Source of the DNA: Nymphaea colorata | Lineage: Eukaryota; Streptophyta; Magnoliopsida; Nymphaeales; Nymphaeaceae | DNA: 64,000 nt | NCBI RefSeq assembly: GCF_008831285.2 | Contig: NC_045139.1 | Span: forward strand, 2,674,704 to 2,738,703 | Direction of reading: 5' to 3' | Program-made: the position numbers and the translations under genes | Part shown: positions 45,101 through 55,552 of the stretch, in pieces | Layout of the letters: every line of letters starts with the position of its first letter | Numbering within the stretch: position 1 is the first letter of the stretch | Notes under the pieces: generated by a model | Database searches by the model: none | What the model was told of the DNA's origin: nothing | What the model saw: the letters and a program-made list of their open reading frames with translations, nothing else

Positions 45101-46744
45101 AACCTTCGCCGGCTGTCTTTGCAACAGTCAGACTGCTTGAGAGAACTACCTGATTCCATTTGCTGGTTAAGTTTATTGGAAGCGCTCTACCTTCAATGGT
45201 GTTTGAATTTTTCCTCTCTGCCAGAAAGATTGGGCGACATAGAGAAACTGAAGATTCTTATTCTTGACCAAACAAGAATACAGACGATACCCAACTCAGT
45301 TGGACGGCTTAAAAACCTTCGTGTGCTATCTTTGGAAGGTTGCAAGCTCCTAAAAGAAGTACCTGATTCCATTAGACAATTGAGCTCCTTACAACAACTC
45401 AACGTGTCTGGAACAACCTTAGAGGGTTTTGAGAAACACATTTCTCATCTTGCAGCCATTAATGAACTGACAGGTTCATCATTTGAATTGCTTGGCTTGA
45501 GCGATCAGTCTCGCAAAGCCATTAAGCATCTTCGCTTGGTTGATGCTACGATCGAAGAGCTGCCTGATTGTGTTGGAGGACTGGAAAGCCTGGAGAAGCT
45601 ATTGCTAGAATGTGAAATGCTCAGAGCATTACCCAACTCGATTGAGCAGCATTTTAGAAAACTTACCAAATTGGAGATTAAAAGCAAGCATCTAAAAGCT
45701 CTACCTGACTGCATTGGGTTACTCAAACGGCTCCAGGGATTGAGTCTGGAATGTGAGAACCTCAAAACCTTACCGAGCTCAATTGGGTCATTGAAGGACA
45801 TGCGGTCCTTGAAGTTGTATTGCATGAAGCTTGAAGTTCTACCTGATTCGATTGGAAGGTTGGGAAATATTGAATGTTCTTGGATTGAATCTCAAAATTT
45901 GAAAACCCTACCTAACTGGATCGAGTCACTAGGACGGGTTCAAGATCTGAGACTACACTGCGAGATCCTGGAGGCAATACCGGATTCCATTATAGGATTG
46001 AAAGAACTTCATTACTTGGAAGTCTCTTCAAGTTGTCTTAAAGTGCTACCCAACTCTATTGGGTCTTTGAAAAAGGTTCGGAAATTATTACTGAACTGCC
46101 CAAACCTCGAGAAGCTAGCCGATTCTATTGGAGAACTAGCTACTCTTTCGTCCTTGGAAGTATACTCGGATGGTCTTAAATATTTGCCCAACTCCATTGG
46201 CTTTCTGAGAAGGATTGAACGATTGATGCTAAAGTGTGAAAACCTTGAAGCTTTGCCTGTTTCCATGGAAACGCTGAAGAGTTTGACAGAATTAGAAATG
46301 TTTTGTAACAATTTCTCAGCTCTTCCTGATTTCATTGGACGATTGGAAAATCTGGTGAGCTTCTCGTTCCAGAGTAAGAACCTAAAACACTTGCGTGTAG
46401 CAACCGGGTCTTTCGCTAGACTGCAGGATCTATCATTAAGTGGTTGTCGGAAGTTGAAAGTCCTGGCAGACACCCCTATTCAGGAAACAGGTTTGGCTCA
46501 CCTCCCATCGTTACAGTCACTTCATTTGCAAGACTGCAGTAGCCTTGAGTATCTTCCGCAGCTTCCCTCTTCTCTATGCGTACTTGATGCTTCGGGATGC
46601 ACCAATTTGCGAAAAGTATCAGATGTTTCAGGCTTGAAATTTTTGAAGGCTTTGAGGTTGGGCGGCTGTAAGTGGATTGAATATGTGCCTGGCCTCGAAA
46701 ATATTGTAATCCACTTGGAAGAGCTAGTATTGCCTGGTCCTTAG
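39148..46744 (+). CDS. TNL-2: TIR-NBS-LRR immune receptor truncated after the LRRs
   Basis: Inferred exons are 39148-39596, 40245-41355, 43914-44216 and 44318-46744; phases agree and give about 1429 residues. An in-frame ATG at 39091 would add 19. The TIR has FDVFLSFRGKDTRKGFTDHL and WCLREL (catalytic Glu kept). The NBS has GGLGKTTIAK, VLLVLDDVD, GSVIIITTRD, GGLPLTLEVLG and MHDQIRDMG. Exon 4 alone encodes about 800 residues of LRRs, many of the form LPDSIGxLxxL, with late repeats carrying 'LKxLPNSIGSL'. The frame ends at TAG 46742-46744 (LVLPGP). Reading on in the same frame gives 18 more codons to a good donor (AAG|GTATGG at 46798), and a matching exon starts at 47101. So the ancestor had a post-LRR exon that this allele cannot translate. 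Intron 2 is 2.6 kb and holds a LINE fragment. It is probably still a TIR-NBS-LRR protein, possibly non-functional. Confidence 0.85.
41640..42990 (-). mobile_element. LINE 3' fragment with zf-RVT domain in TNL-2 intron 2
   Basis: On the minus strand, 42728-42525 encodes RTLYVGTLDRVQTFWVDLANR, cut short here by one residue in each direction in the family pattern T-x-D-x-x-x-x-W, then FCKRKETGILHLFLRC. This is the layout of the zinc-binding domain after the reverse transcriptase of plant L1-type LINEs. One cysteine of the usual first pair is missing. Upstream (42980-42756) and downstream (about 42430-42380) pieces are in other frames. The outer limits are approximate, and no poly(A) tail or target duplication was found. 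Confidence 0.65.
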
Positions 46745-46783
46745 AATTTCAAGGGGTGTTGCCACCTTAGTCATGATTTCAAA

Positions 46784-46789
46784 AATAAA
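46784..46789 (+). promoter_or_regulatory. AATAAA, possible polyadenylation signal just after the TNL-2 stop
   Basis: The hexamer lies 40 bases past the premature TAG and just before the vestigial splice donor at 46798. If used, it would end the transcript before the orphaned terminal exon. AATAAA is frequent in AT-rich DNA, so this is only suggestive. Confidence 0.35.
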
Positions 46790-47100
46790 GCGTTCAAGGT
46801 ATGGAATACATGTCCTTTTTGTTTATAATTATATGAAAAAAGTTGCACCATATTTATTTAAAAACAGATTTCTAACTTATAAACAAGAAAAGAAAGCTTT
46901 GCAAATGAGGAAAAGGCCGGCTGCTCGAGAATAGTGGAGGGCACATTTGAAATTGTAAAATAGGTTGGGTTGCAACTTGCAAACCTCATATCCTCGGGCT
47001 AGCCCCTTTATCAAATGGATTTTTTTTGTTTTTTCTTTGTGGGGAAAGGGAAGTGGTTTGTTATAAGATGCTCCATTGATGATCATATTCTTTGTTCCAG

Positions 47101-47468
47101 GAGATAGCTTTTGAAAATTTGAGAAGCTTCGGAATGTCAGGCTTCCTGCAGAGAGGCACAGCGACAGGACAGCAGCAGCTATACACTTTATGCTCCCAAG
47201 ATTGCCATTTCGTAGGTTGGTCAGAGCACGTCTAAAATTGAGGCTACTAGAGGTTTTGTCACCCGTCTACACAGCCATCTTGGCTGATGACGTTATTGTC
47301 TTTGAGAAACAAACAGGCGGGTGCAGCGAGGTGGAATTCAACTTGAAAGAGGTGAGTATCTTGAACATAGGGGACGGAGAGGAGGAGCATTGCTATACAT
47401 TGCAGGTGACGACAGATGTGTCCGAACTGCACGATGCTTGGGCAGTGCTCTACACGGATATACTGTAG
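47101..47468 (+). pseudogene. Vestigial terminal exon of TNL-2 (post-LRR domain)
   Basis: It starts after an acceptor (TTTGTTCCAG, ending 47100). It opens in the phase expected from the donor at 46798, with EIAFENLRSFGMSG matching the start of TNL-1 exon 5 (NFQHLSEFSISG). That frame ends at 47233. The rest is open in another frame (47190-47468: TGGCSEVEFNLKEVSIL, ending AWAVLYTDIL), so a frameshift lies near 47160-47200. Together with the upstream TAG this exon is untranslated, which explains its decay. Confidence 0.72.
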
Positions 47469-49026
47469 GTGGACGGCGTTTGCGTTCGGAAAACCAGCGG
47501 TTCCTCAAGAAAAACTTACTACCCGACCACTCTGCGCGATCGTTTTGATGACCCTCCAAAATGGTATATCGCGGTCAATCGATTTGTGGTAATTTCATGC
47601 CGAAGCAAGAAATAACATTATTATCAGCATTATTGCTTGTATGTCACTTTCTTTTCTTATTCTATGTCATTTCCAAAGAAATTTCATCTCTACTGCTTAT
47701 ATATATATATATATATTGTAACCAGTTTGACTACGTAGATTTCCATGGCCTCACTATGTTTTTAGAATTTTATTTGGCTTCTTGTCCTGCTGAGTTGAGG
47801 ATGAAAGTTTCAAATAGCTAGTTGGCTAGCTAGATATGGCTTATAAATTCCTTACAAAGTGAAAGAAATTGGTGGTCATCTTTAAAATAAGAAAAAGTTA
47901 GGCTGTCAGAATCCCTCGCCATGATACTGAAACAAGGCCACATGAATTTTAATTTTCAGTGATGGGTTTTTAGTCGTTTACACCTTTGCATGTGATTTTT
48001 AATTTTTGAAAATTAAAAAAGCTGGGATTCTTTTATCTCAGTTTGCAAAAGGATGAATTCCCACCACATCTTAACAACAATATTGCTTGTGTCTAGTTAG
48101 AATTTGTGGCAGCTAGTTAGAATTTGATACACCATTTGTGGGCAGTGCCGTGGAAATTTATTTGTATCGGTTCACTTCCAATTAGCAGAAAGGAACGTAG
48201 TTGACGCTTCCGTTCTAGTTGCCTTCTTGAACTATTTCTGCACTTCTTTATTAACTTGTACTCCATATTAATTATTTCCTTTGAATCTTAAAATACTTTT
48301 ACCATGTTTTCAATATCGCCTGGTATGCACCATACCAACTGTAAATAGACCAAGTACTTTGCTGTTGAGGCTTTTTTGTTTTATTAAATATCTTAAAAAG
48401 TTTTATTAATCGATCTTATATAGAAAAAATAAGAAATAGCACGATATGAGCCGGTACAGGCCGATGGGTATTGGCTGAACCGCCCTATCAATCTGCAAAC
48501 AGATAAAACGTAGAAACTCGTTTTCACAAAACTGGTATTTACTTCTTTTCTTCAATCAAATGGTTTAATATTTGTGGACTCTGCTGGGTTTTTCCAGGAA
48601 AACGCATCTGCTGGAGGTTGGCGTCCATCCGGCCTTTTTATTACTGACATGAGAAAAAACCAATATACACAGCAAAGGTAACAAGAGACACAGGGTTACT
48701 TAGCCTCAGCAAAAACTATGCAGAAGAGCAGAAGTGAGAAGCAAAAGAAACGCCTTCACACACACCAAATTCGTAGCTGGTAGGTCTGTACCGATCTTGA
48801 TTTGGCTTGCATATCTTTTGATGCAGACTTGGTCAGCACATAGCAAGCTCCTGGCTTCAAGGGCGACAGTGAGAGATCCTTTCCACTTAGTCTGGTTAGA
48901 GATAATCAAATCAAACCTTTCTTTCCCACCAGTTCCCTAGAGCAGAGCTCCCAATATCAGATCAAGCATTTGTTTTTCATTACCCCAATCTTAACAAGAA
49001 ACACCACCTTTCTGTGACCCCCTAGA
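47469..49026. other. Intergenic region after TNL-2
   Basis: AT-rich, with a TA run at 47699-47717. A degenerate stretch at about 48300-48490 ('gccggtacaggccgatggg') resembles a common plant intergenic repeat. Minus-strand ORFs near 48706-48909 show no recognisable domain. Confidence 0.4.
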
Positions 49027-49312
49027 TTAATACCTGCAGCCATTTTGCAGCAGTTTCTGTTCTTCTCTGATACTATCTGCACACATTACTTCCTTGCTGC
49101 TGAATTCTTGGCCAAGCTCCTGCGCTAATACCAGTTTGCAGCCATACAAGACACTTCTGATAATCTTCCTCCTTGTTCAAGGTAACTGGGGATACATCTG
49201 AAGATTCTGAACACAACCTCCGAACCTCCCCCTCAAAACCCAATGCTGTGGCTTTATAATCCTCAAACATACACTTGTTCGAAGTTTCCAGACGTTTCAT
49301 TTGACTGTACAT
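49027..49312 (-). pseudogene. Coiled-coil protein coding fragment, frameshifted, family unknown
   Basis: The minus strand encodes a charged helix-prone stretch (MKRLETSNKCMFEDYKATAL, then GFEGEVRRLCSES and EEDYQKCLVWLQT). It continues in another frame with LAQELGQEFSSKEVMCADSI to a TAA at 49027. Coding character persists across one frameshift, which suggests a remnant of a real coiled-coil protein. I do not recognise the family. Confidence 0.4.
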
Positions 49313-50153
49313 GTGGATGTCATGACTGCTATGATGCAGGAAAGCAGAGTGAGAAGAGAGTGGGGAAAGAATGGATGAGGGAATTGAGCAGGAAAAATAA
49401 GTAATGGATTGTATGCATCTACTTTAAATAGTCAGGCATATTAGGTTTTATATATGAGTAAGATTCTAGGTGATGCAGGTCAGGTGTACAATAGGCTAGA
49501 GCAAGGGACCGCAAACACAATTTTGCATCATTTGCAAATTCATCGATCGGTAGTTGCAACTTGAAACAGAAACTTTATCTTTACCGTAAATCTTTGGTCA
49601 ATTGAAACAGCAGCCAGGAAAAGATCCAAAACTTCTTGATTGATTCACTTGTTTGAAATGTCTATTTCCCGTGGATGGGATGAAGTCGCAAAGTTTTTGG
49701 GTGAAAAGCATGGACACAAGTTTGGTGCTCCAGAAATGTCTGGCTAAATCTCATAATGTTCTAAGGCTCTCTGTTTTGGCGAAACTCATGGCAAAATGTG
49801 AACATACATGAAAAGGAATAAGAATAATGAAAACTGAAGAGGGTTAAACGGTTTATCATATGGCATTGAGGCCATATGTTGCAACCTTCCTGTCATTCTC
49901 CACAACAAGGTAGGTCGGATCCCCCTGCATATCAAGGATGGTGTGAAATATTGATTGCATCCATAGTTATCAGAGTGGAAAATGAGAAGGCCAGATCACA
50001 ATATCTGAAACTAAAATCAGAACACCAAAGCATTATAGAATGAATGATTTAAAGCCTAGAATGCTGAATACTTTTCGATCCATTGCTTGAAATTTGGTGT
50101 TATTGGAGGGACATCTGTTCTAAATAACTTTAGGCATTACTGTATCTGAATCT

Positions 50154-50357
50154 ATGGTGCTGAGATGCGACAACAGAGTAACTATGTACATTAGTGGAAA
50201 CCCTGCCTTCGACGAGAGGACGAACCATGACATTCATACAGTTCAGGTTAATAGCATAGATCGGCCTGATGATGTATTCACAAAGCCTCTCAACAGAGAT
50301 CACTATAACAAGATCATTAGCAAGTTAGGAATCTCAGATACAAGATTACTAAATTGA
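50154..50357 (+). mobile_element. Copia RNase H C-terminal fragment
   Basis: The frame reads LRCDNRVTMYISGNPAFDER, TNHDIHTVQV, DDVFTKPLNRDHYNKIISKL. It matches the end of Copia polyproteins, where RNase H has C-D-N/S-x-A-x-x-I-A, an H-I-D/E-V-x-x-H motif and the tail ADIFTKxL. The conserved His-Ile-Asp/Glu segment is altered (HDIHTV). No LTR is found around it. It comes from a different lineage than the Copia element at 3.8-9.3 kb. Confidence 0.75.
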
Positions 50358-50397
50358 GGGTGAATATACAAAGAACTAGTAAAGCTGTACGACTAAA

Positions 50398-50500
50398 GCA
50401 AATCTTCTAGATGCCGCAACCTCGAACCGCTCATCTGCCTTCACTAGCTTCTCAAAGACCATGGCAAGCACGACATCACTTCTTACATGCTCTTTCACTA
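50398..50500 (-). pseudogene. Fragment of the tyrosine/DOPA decarboxylase gene
   Basis: This 100-bp piece is about 90% identical, by eye, to 54041-54139 inside the decarboxylase gene and lies in the same orientation. It is open and reads [19 protein letters not shown], then ADERFEVAASRRF. It starts 40 bp after the Copia RNase H scrap. Nothing else of the decarboxylase is seen nearby. Confidence 0.85.
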
Positions 50501-50505
50501 GCGCC

Positions 50506-51487
50506 TGCACTGGTTAAAGAATTCTCAAAATAAATTTGGACAGTTTTAAATAATTTTTTCTATAAATTTGCGTGCTACCGTAAAAGAAATAATTTTCATA
50601 AGTTTTTTATGCAGTTATATATGCATGAACTGTATTAGCTATATTATCAAATCTAGCTACAAAAAACTATTATTAAATATTTTTATCAGATCGACGATGG
50701 TAAGCTCGTTTACGTTTAAAGCCACTTTTATTGTTTGACTGTCATGTGCATTCCATTTTCAATGGCTTGTGTGCGTTTTTCAAATGCTTTTGTAATCAGA
50801 TTAGGACTCAGACAAGAATTCTGTATTTCTAGAATCTAATTACCGGGACTGAGATTGAATTATGAAACTTTATGTCGAAGTCTAAAATCATTTTCTTGAT
50901 TTACCAGATTCAACTAAACCGTTTCAAAATTAAATCAGGAACGATATACGATCTTGTAGATATTGTTCTTCTGTAGATATTTCCAGGCGGATTTTGGTCA
51001 TCCAGTCTAATACAGTAATGAAGCTTTTTTTTAAACAAAAAAAATGTTTAAATATTAATATTCAGTAAGAATCTTGAAACAAGCTGTTAATTAATCTCTT
51101 TTTCGTTTATAAATTAAATCTAATATATACTACAGAAACATTTTTTTTTAATGTGTATTCTTACCCCATTAGGCATGCATGGAGATCGCATTCGTACGAT
51201 TAGTTTACCAAAATGGTCCTGATGTTCTTCAGAAAAACAGAAAATTATAGGCCGATTTTCAAACTAGAAACACATAAAAAAAGGAATAAGAAAAAAACCA
51301 CAGTTTTATGGAATTGGCCTCGCTTTCCATGAGATCTTGTCGAGAAAATTTTTTTGAAGTTAAATGGGTACTTATATTAAAAGATCTTAATGTAAAAATG
51401 AAAGAAAATTGAGAAGCTGATACGAGCAACTGTTCACATCCTATACGTGTCTCCGCCACAGGGACAAACCTTCCCTTTATGTATTGC
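50506..51487. other. Intergenic DNA, partly duplicated at 57632-57925
   Basis: No gene is seen. 51043-51345 matches 57632-57925 in the same orientation at roughly 80% by eye (shared words 'aatgtttaaatattaata', 'gattagtttaccaaaat', 'tttttatggaat'). Confidence 0.6.
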
Positions 51488-51820
51488 ACCGTGATAGTAA
51501 TCCAACTTAGTACGAGAGTTGGTTCACACAATTGGCAATCTCGCTTGGTTGAAAAGCTAGTGGCGTGAAGCTACCGTGTGCTGAATGATGACTGAACGCC
51601 TCTAAGTGAGACTCCAAGCTAAGAAGCGGTGTTCCCTCCTGCCACCGGTTTGCTGACCCGCAGTAGGGGCCTTGTGCTCCCCAAGGGCTTGTGCCGTTGG
51701 TGATTTCTCACACGGGCAGATGAGCCCTATGAGTATCCTTGAAGTGCAAGTTCTATTGGATGGTGGGTTGAATACTTTGCAGACGACTTAAATATGCGAT
51801 GATGAGGTATTGTAAGTGTC
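51488..51820 (+). pseudogene. Nuclear 26S rRNA 3'-end fragment (rRNA pseudogene)
   Basis: Universally conserved 26S/28S words occur in the right order and near-native spacing: TAGTACGAGAG (51509), GCTTGGTTGAAAAG (51543), GAAGCTACCGTGTGCTG, GACTGAACGCCTCTAAGT (51590), and TTTGCAGACGACTTAAATA (51776) followed by a tgtaagtg block. These belong to domain VI near the 3' end of the large-subunit rRNA. Many changes in otherwise invariant positions and small deletions show that it is a decayed copy. A possible further remnant ('ccacaggga') lies at 51455. It is not an active rDNA unit: 18S, 5.8S and spacers are absent. Confidence 0.85.
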
Positions 51821-53797
51821 TTCATCCAAAACTCAGGCACGCTCCCCTTCCAGCCTTTGTCAAATCTTTCTTGATAGCATTTAGTGTAATCAGATCTGAA
51901 CATTGACGGCATCCTGTTTATTATTTGGAATTGAAATGCAATTAGCATAACTTGGTCGGATCTTTGCCAGATCCAAGTCAGGTATCAGGCGGAGATATTT
52001 GAGTGGCGAGCATGAATTCGATTGAATGGTCGAAAATTTTAAATCAGAAGTAGGATCTGCACAGTCCATTTATACACCTGCTTACGGGTAGGTGAAACCG
52101 TGCACCCGTAGAGCTTGGCTGAGACGACAAGCCGCTGGCTATCTGTGGAAAAACAGTTCGTTCATCTACCTGTTCTGAAGAATTTTAGCTCATCATTCTT
52201 CTGAGCAAGAAATCCAAACCCCTTCTTCTGTAAAGCCGACCACTTTGTTTTCGCCAACTCGGTGCCCTCGTAGATAAGGAAAGCGAAATCCTGGTGGGGG
52301 AAGTGGGGCAGATGCTTTTCTAAGGCCTGAGACGACAAGCCACTGGCTATCTGTGGAAAAACAGTTCGTTCATCTACCTGTTCTGAAGAACTTTAGCTCA
52401 TCATTCTTCTAAACAACTGAGGATCGAATTATCTTTGACATTAAATAATTAAAGCGCATCCCCAATCAATTGGCAACAATCGGCCTTATCTTTTTCCATC
52501 AAATGGCACCCGACAGGCTCTGAAAGACAGCTTGGAGATGGCAGTTGATGGCCACTAGTATTGCTTTTCCCCAACAGCTTTAGTACTCAGGTCAGCCTTG
52601 TTGGCTCCATTAAATACGCTCATCTTTCTCCCTACCGTTCAGTGAACGAGAAATAATTGTGATATTTAAAAAATATACATATAGTGATATATCTGGCTAT
52701 GACACAAATAAAATAACTGAGATGGGACAGTATCCAAGACCAAGGCATTTAAAAATGGACTTCAAGTTTTGGCTTTTAGATCTTATTTAATTGCACAAAC
52801 TTTCGTGCAATTGCATCGCTCTCCGTGTCCAACTTTCGATCAATGGGAAGGATTTGTTTCACCGCGGCCAGTGAGGCCAGAATCAGAAGATCCTTAAACA
52901 GCCAAAAAAATGCCATCCCAAATGTTAAAAACACAGGCAGTTTCCCAGCCATATCAAATCCAAAGTAACATGTGGTTCTAATTGTACCCAACATGTGTTA
53001 TTGACCTTACTGCTTTTTTCATTCATAGTTTATTAATAGACTTATGTGTTTTGTATCAATTGCTCTTTAAGTTGGAGAATTCCGTTCATCGTTATAATTC
53101 ATTCACTTTTGCATCTTAAGTCCACATACATCACGAAACATGCTTATTATTGGATTCATCTCCATCGCCGGTTCATTTGGTTAAGTTCATGGCTCAAAGA
53201 ATTCATGTTGAATATAGACATTCTGAATTTTTTTAAACAAACTTTTAAATGTTTTACTGAAACATTGATCTAGGGAAGCAGATACCAATGAATAATCTAT
53301 CTGTATGGTCAGCTTTGAATTAAACGATGTTTATCATCTATCGTATTTGATAAAGGAGTCTTAAGAGTTGATCAGACTTTAGTTGTCAAAGGGCATCCAA
53401 GAATTGTGTTTTAGGTATTGTTGCGTCAATTTATTGTGCTACAAAAGAACAAGTATTGATATGCAAGTTAAAGGATAGTAGAAAGGGAATTTCATATGGT
53501 AGAACAAAATATTACTTGTCACTCCAAAATTCGTGAAACCTACTTTCCCTTTGTCCTTTTTTTTTTCTTTTCTGTGACTTTTCTTGGAGATTTGATTACA
53601 TGTTACAATAGGTTCATGAAATGGAAGGAAAGATGTCAACACACCGATTGCTTAAGAAAATGAGTAATTGTATGACACCGACTAAGTTGGGTATAGGCTG
53701 GACCTAGTTGAACCCAAGTCCAACTTAATCAGAATGCAGAATGCAAGATTTGAAGAGCTGGTGTAACCCCAGTAACACAATAGAGTAGCTCAGCTTT
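51821..53797. other. Intergenic region downstream of the decarboxylase, with duplicated blocks
   Basis: An 84-bp unit ('ctgagacgacaagcc...cattcttct') is repeated at 52121-52203 and 52328-52411. DNA at about 52440-52560 resembles 56740-56850 ('attaaataattgaag', 'catcaaatgg'). A hydrophobic minus-strand ORF at 52776-52994 has no recognised family and is not called. Confidence 0.5.
52121..52411. repeat. 84-bp direct repeat, two copies about 120 bp apart
   Basis: 52121-52203 and 52328-52411 differ at about two positions. This indicates a recent local duplication or a pair of element ends. Confidence 0.88.
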
Positions 53798-55306
53798 TTA
53801 AAGGAGTTGAGGTCGCTGGGTGAGAAGGAGACGAGCTTCCTCTTGTATGACTGTCCAAGCTGCACGAACATGGCGCTCCTCCGTCAAGGTCGCGCCTATC
53901 GCAAATCGAAGCATGTAAACACCGGCAGCAACAGTATGAGTTATGTAAAGCTTCCCAGTAGAGTTAACTGCCTCCAGCAGCTTGCGGTTCAGCATCGATT
54001 GATCGTGCTCACCGTTTGCCCCGAGCCTGAAACACACCATCGCAAATCTTCTAGGTGCTGCGACCTCGAACCGCGCATCTGCCATCACCAGCTTCTCAAA
54101 GACCATGGCAAGCATGACATCACTTCGTATATGCTCTCTGAGTTTGTCCACGCCATAGGCCCTGAGTACAAGCCACAGCTTGATGGATCGGAATCGCCGG
54201 CTCAGAGCTATTTGCCAGTCTTTATAGTCGATAACCTTCTTGCACTCAGTTGCAGAATTCCTGAGGTACTCAGGATTGGTGGACAATGCACTCACAAATG
54301 TAGTAGTGTCTTTTATCCAAAGGCAACAGCAGTCCATGTTGGTAAGAAACCATTTGTGAAGGTTCATACTGACGGAGCTTGCGTGCTCCACCCCGTCTAA
54401 GTGGTGCCTGAACTCGGGGCATATGAGAGCACTTCCAGCATAAGCAGCGTCTACATGGAGCCACGCTCCATATCGTTTAGCTACGAGGCCAAGGTCCTCC
54501 AACGGATCCACAGCACCAACACCAGTAGTGCCAATTGTGGCACACAGGTAGAAAGGGATCAAGCCTTTTGCTATATCATCAGCCATGGCTGCCTGAACTG
54601 CAAGCGGCTGTAGCCTATATCCGGTGGCAGTGGATGTGGGTAGCGACCTAAAATTTTGAGGACTGATTCCAACAATCCTAGCACCCTTTTCTAAGGTGGA
54701 GTGTGTTTGGTCAGAGCCATAAACCACAAGCTTGGTGATGTTATCGAACCCAACTTTGCTTAGGACTTTATCCCTAGCAGCGACCAGGGTGCAGACAATT
54801 GCTTCGCAAGTGCTTCCATGGAGCACCCCGCCTCCTCCATGGCTGGCATTGTTAGTAGGAAACATGAATGCAGGTGGGAGTTTAAGCATTTGAGCCATCC
54901 AGTCCATGACGATGGCCTCGAGCTCGGTCGCAGCAGGAGACGAGACCCAATTAAAACAGACAATGTTGAAGCCACCGCAAAGCATCTCTCCTAGGAACCC
55001 AGCTGTGCTAGCATTGGTTTGGAAGTAGGCAAAGAAATTGGGGCTCTGCCAGTGTGTTAGGCCAGGGATGATACTGTTGTTGACATCGAGAAGAATTTTC
55101 TCAATGGACTCTGGAGAAGTCGGAAAGGTTTCCGGCAATTGCCTTCGCAGATAACCAGGTTCGACGGGGCTGAGCACTGGGTACTCCTCAATGTGCTTAT
55201 AATAGTCGGCTATGAAATCGACGACTCGATGGGCTTGTTGGCAGAATTCCTGAGAGTCCAGTAGTCTAGCACTTTCTTTGGCGTCAATACTGGTGGGGGT
55301 GGCCAT
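53798..55306 (-). CDS. TYDC: Tyrosine/DOPA decarboxylase (group II PLP enzyme), intronless
   Basis: A single uninterrupted frame of 502 residues, the usual length for plant aromatic amino acid decarboxylases. The enzyme removes CO2 from tyrosine or DOPA to give tyramine or dopamine. These feed hydroxycinnamoyl-amide, phenethylamine and, in some plants, benzylisoquinoline alkaloid pathways; it acts as a cytosolic homodimer. The PLP-binding Lys is K318 in [17 protein letters not shown] (about 284-293) supplies the PLP-contacting Asp, and H202 stacks on the cofactor ring. The mobile-loop Tyr is kept (NPEYL, Y347), which indicates a decarboxylase rather than an aldehyde synthase, where this is Phe. 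The residue that separates tyrosine from tryptophan enzymes is Ser here (WQIALSRR, S369), the tyrosine/DOPA type. A TATA box lies about 240 bp upstream. Substrate is inferred from these residues, not shown. Confidence 0.95.
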   Translation of the reverse strand: MATPTSIDAKESARLLDSQEFCQQAHRVVDFIADYYKHIEEYPVLSPVEPGYLRRQLPETFPTSPESIEKILLDVNNSIIPGLTHWQSPNFFAYFQTNASTAGFLGEMLCGGFNIVCFNWVSSPAATELEAIVMDWMAQMLKLPPAFMFPTNNASHGGGGVLHGSTCEAIVCTLVAARDKVLSKVGFDNITKLVVYGSDQTHSTLEKGARIVGISPQNFRSLPTSTATGYRLQPLAVQAAMADDIAKGLIPFYLCATIGTTGVGAVDPLEDLGLVAKRYGAWLHVDAAYAGSALICPEFRHHLDGVEHASSVSMNLHKWFLTNMDCCCLWIKDTTTFVSALSTNPEYLRNSATECKKVIDYKDWQIALSRRFRSIKLWLVLRAYGVDKLREHIRSDVMLAMVFEKLVMADARFEVAAPRRFAMVCFRLGANGEHDQSMLNRKLLEAVNSTGKLYITHTVAAGVYMLRFAIGATLTEERHVRAAWTVIQEEARLLLTQRPQLL

Positions 55307-55545
55307 GTATGTAGAGTAAAAAAGAGAAAAAAGTTCAGGGAAGCTGCAGAGAAGGTGGCAATGGTTGCTTCTTCTTACTGGAAGCTAGAGCGGATTAAGA
55401 AGGATGGTGGTGGTGTAGTGAGGCGCTTCGGCGGAGGGAGAAATTGTTGGCATGCAAAGAGGAAAGGAGAAAAGCACAGGAGCAGAGGATATGAATTCTA
55501 TTAACAGCAGTAAGAGCTTGTGTTATACAATGGGTAATGGTACCC

Positions 55546-55552
55546 TTATATA
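55546..55552 (-). promoter_or_regulatory. TATA box of the decarboxylase gene
   Basis: Read on the minus strand this is CTATATAAGGG, a near-consensus TATA box about 240 bases before the ATG. It would give a 5' leader of roughly 210 bases. Confidence 0.65.

Noticed and set aside
52776..52994. Hydrophobic minus-strand ORF that looks membrane-like
   Set aside because: 72 codons, no recognised family, no supporting splice or promoter signals. Too weak to call a gene.
53807..54400. Plus-strand ORF of 197 codons
   Set aside because: It is a shadow of the decarboxylase gene on the other strand.
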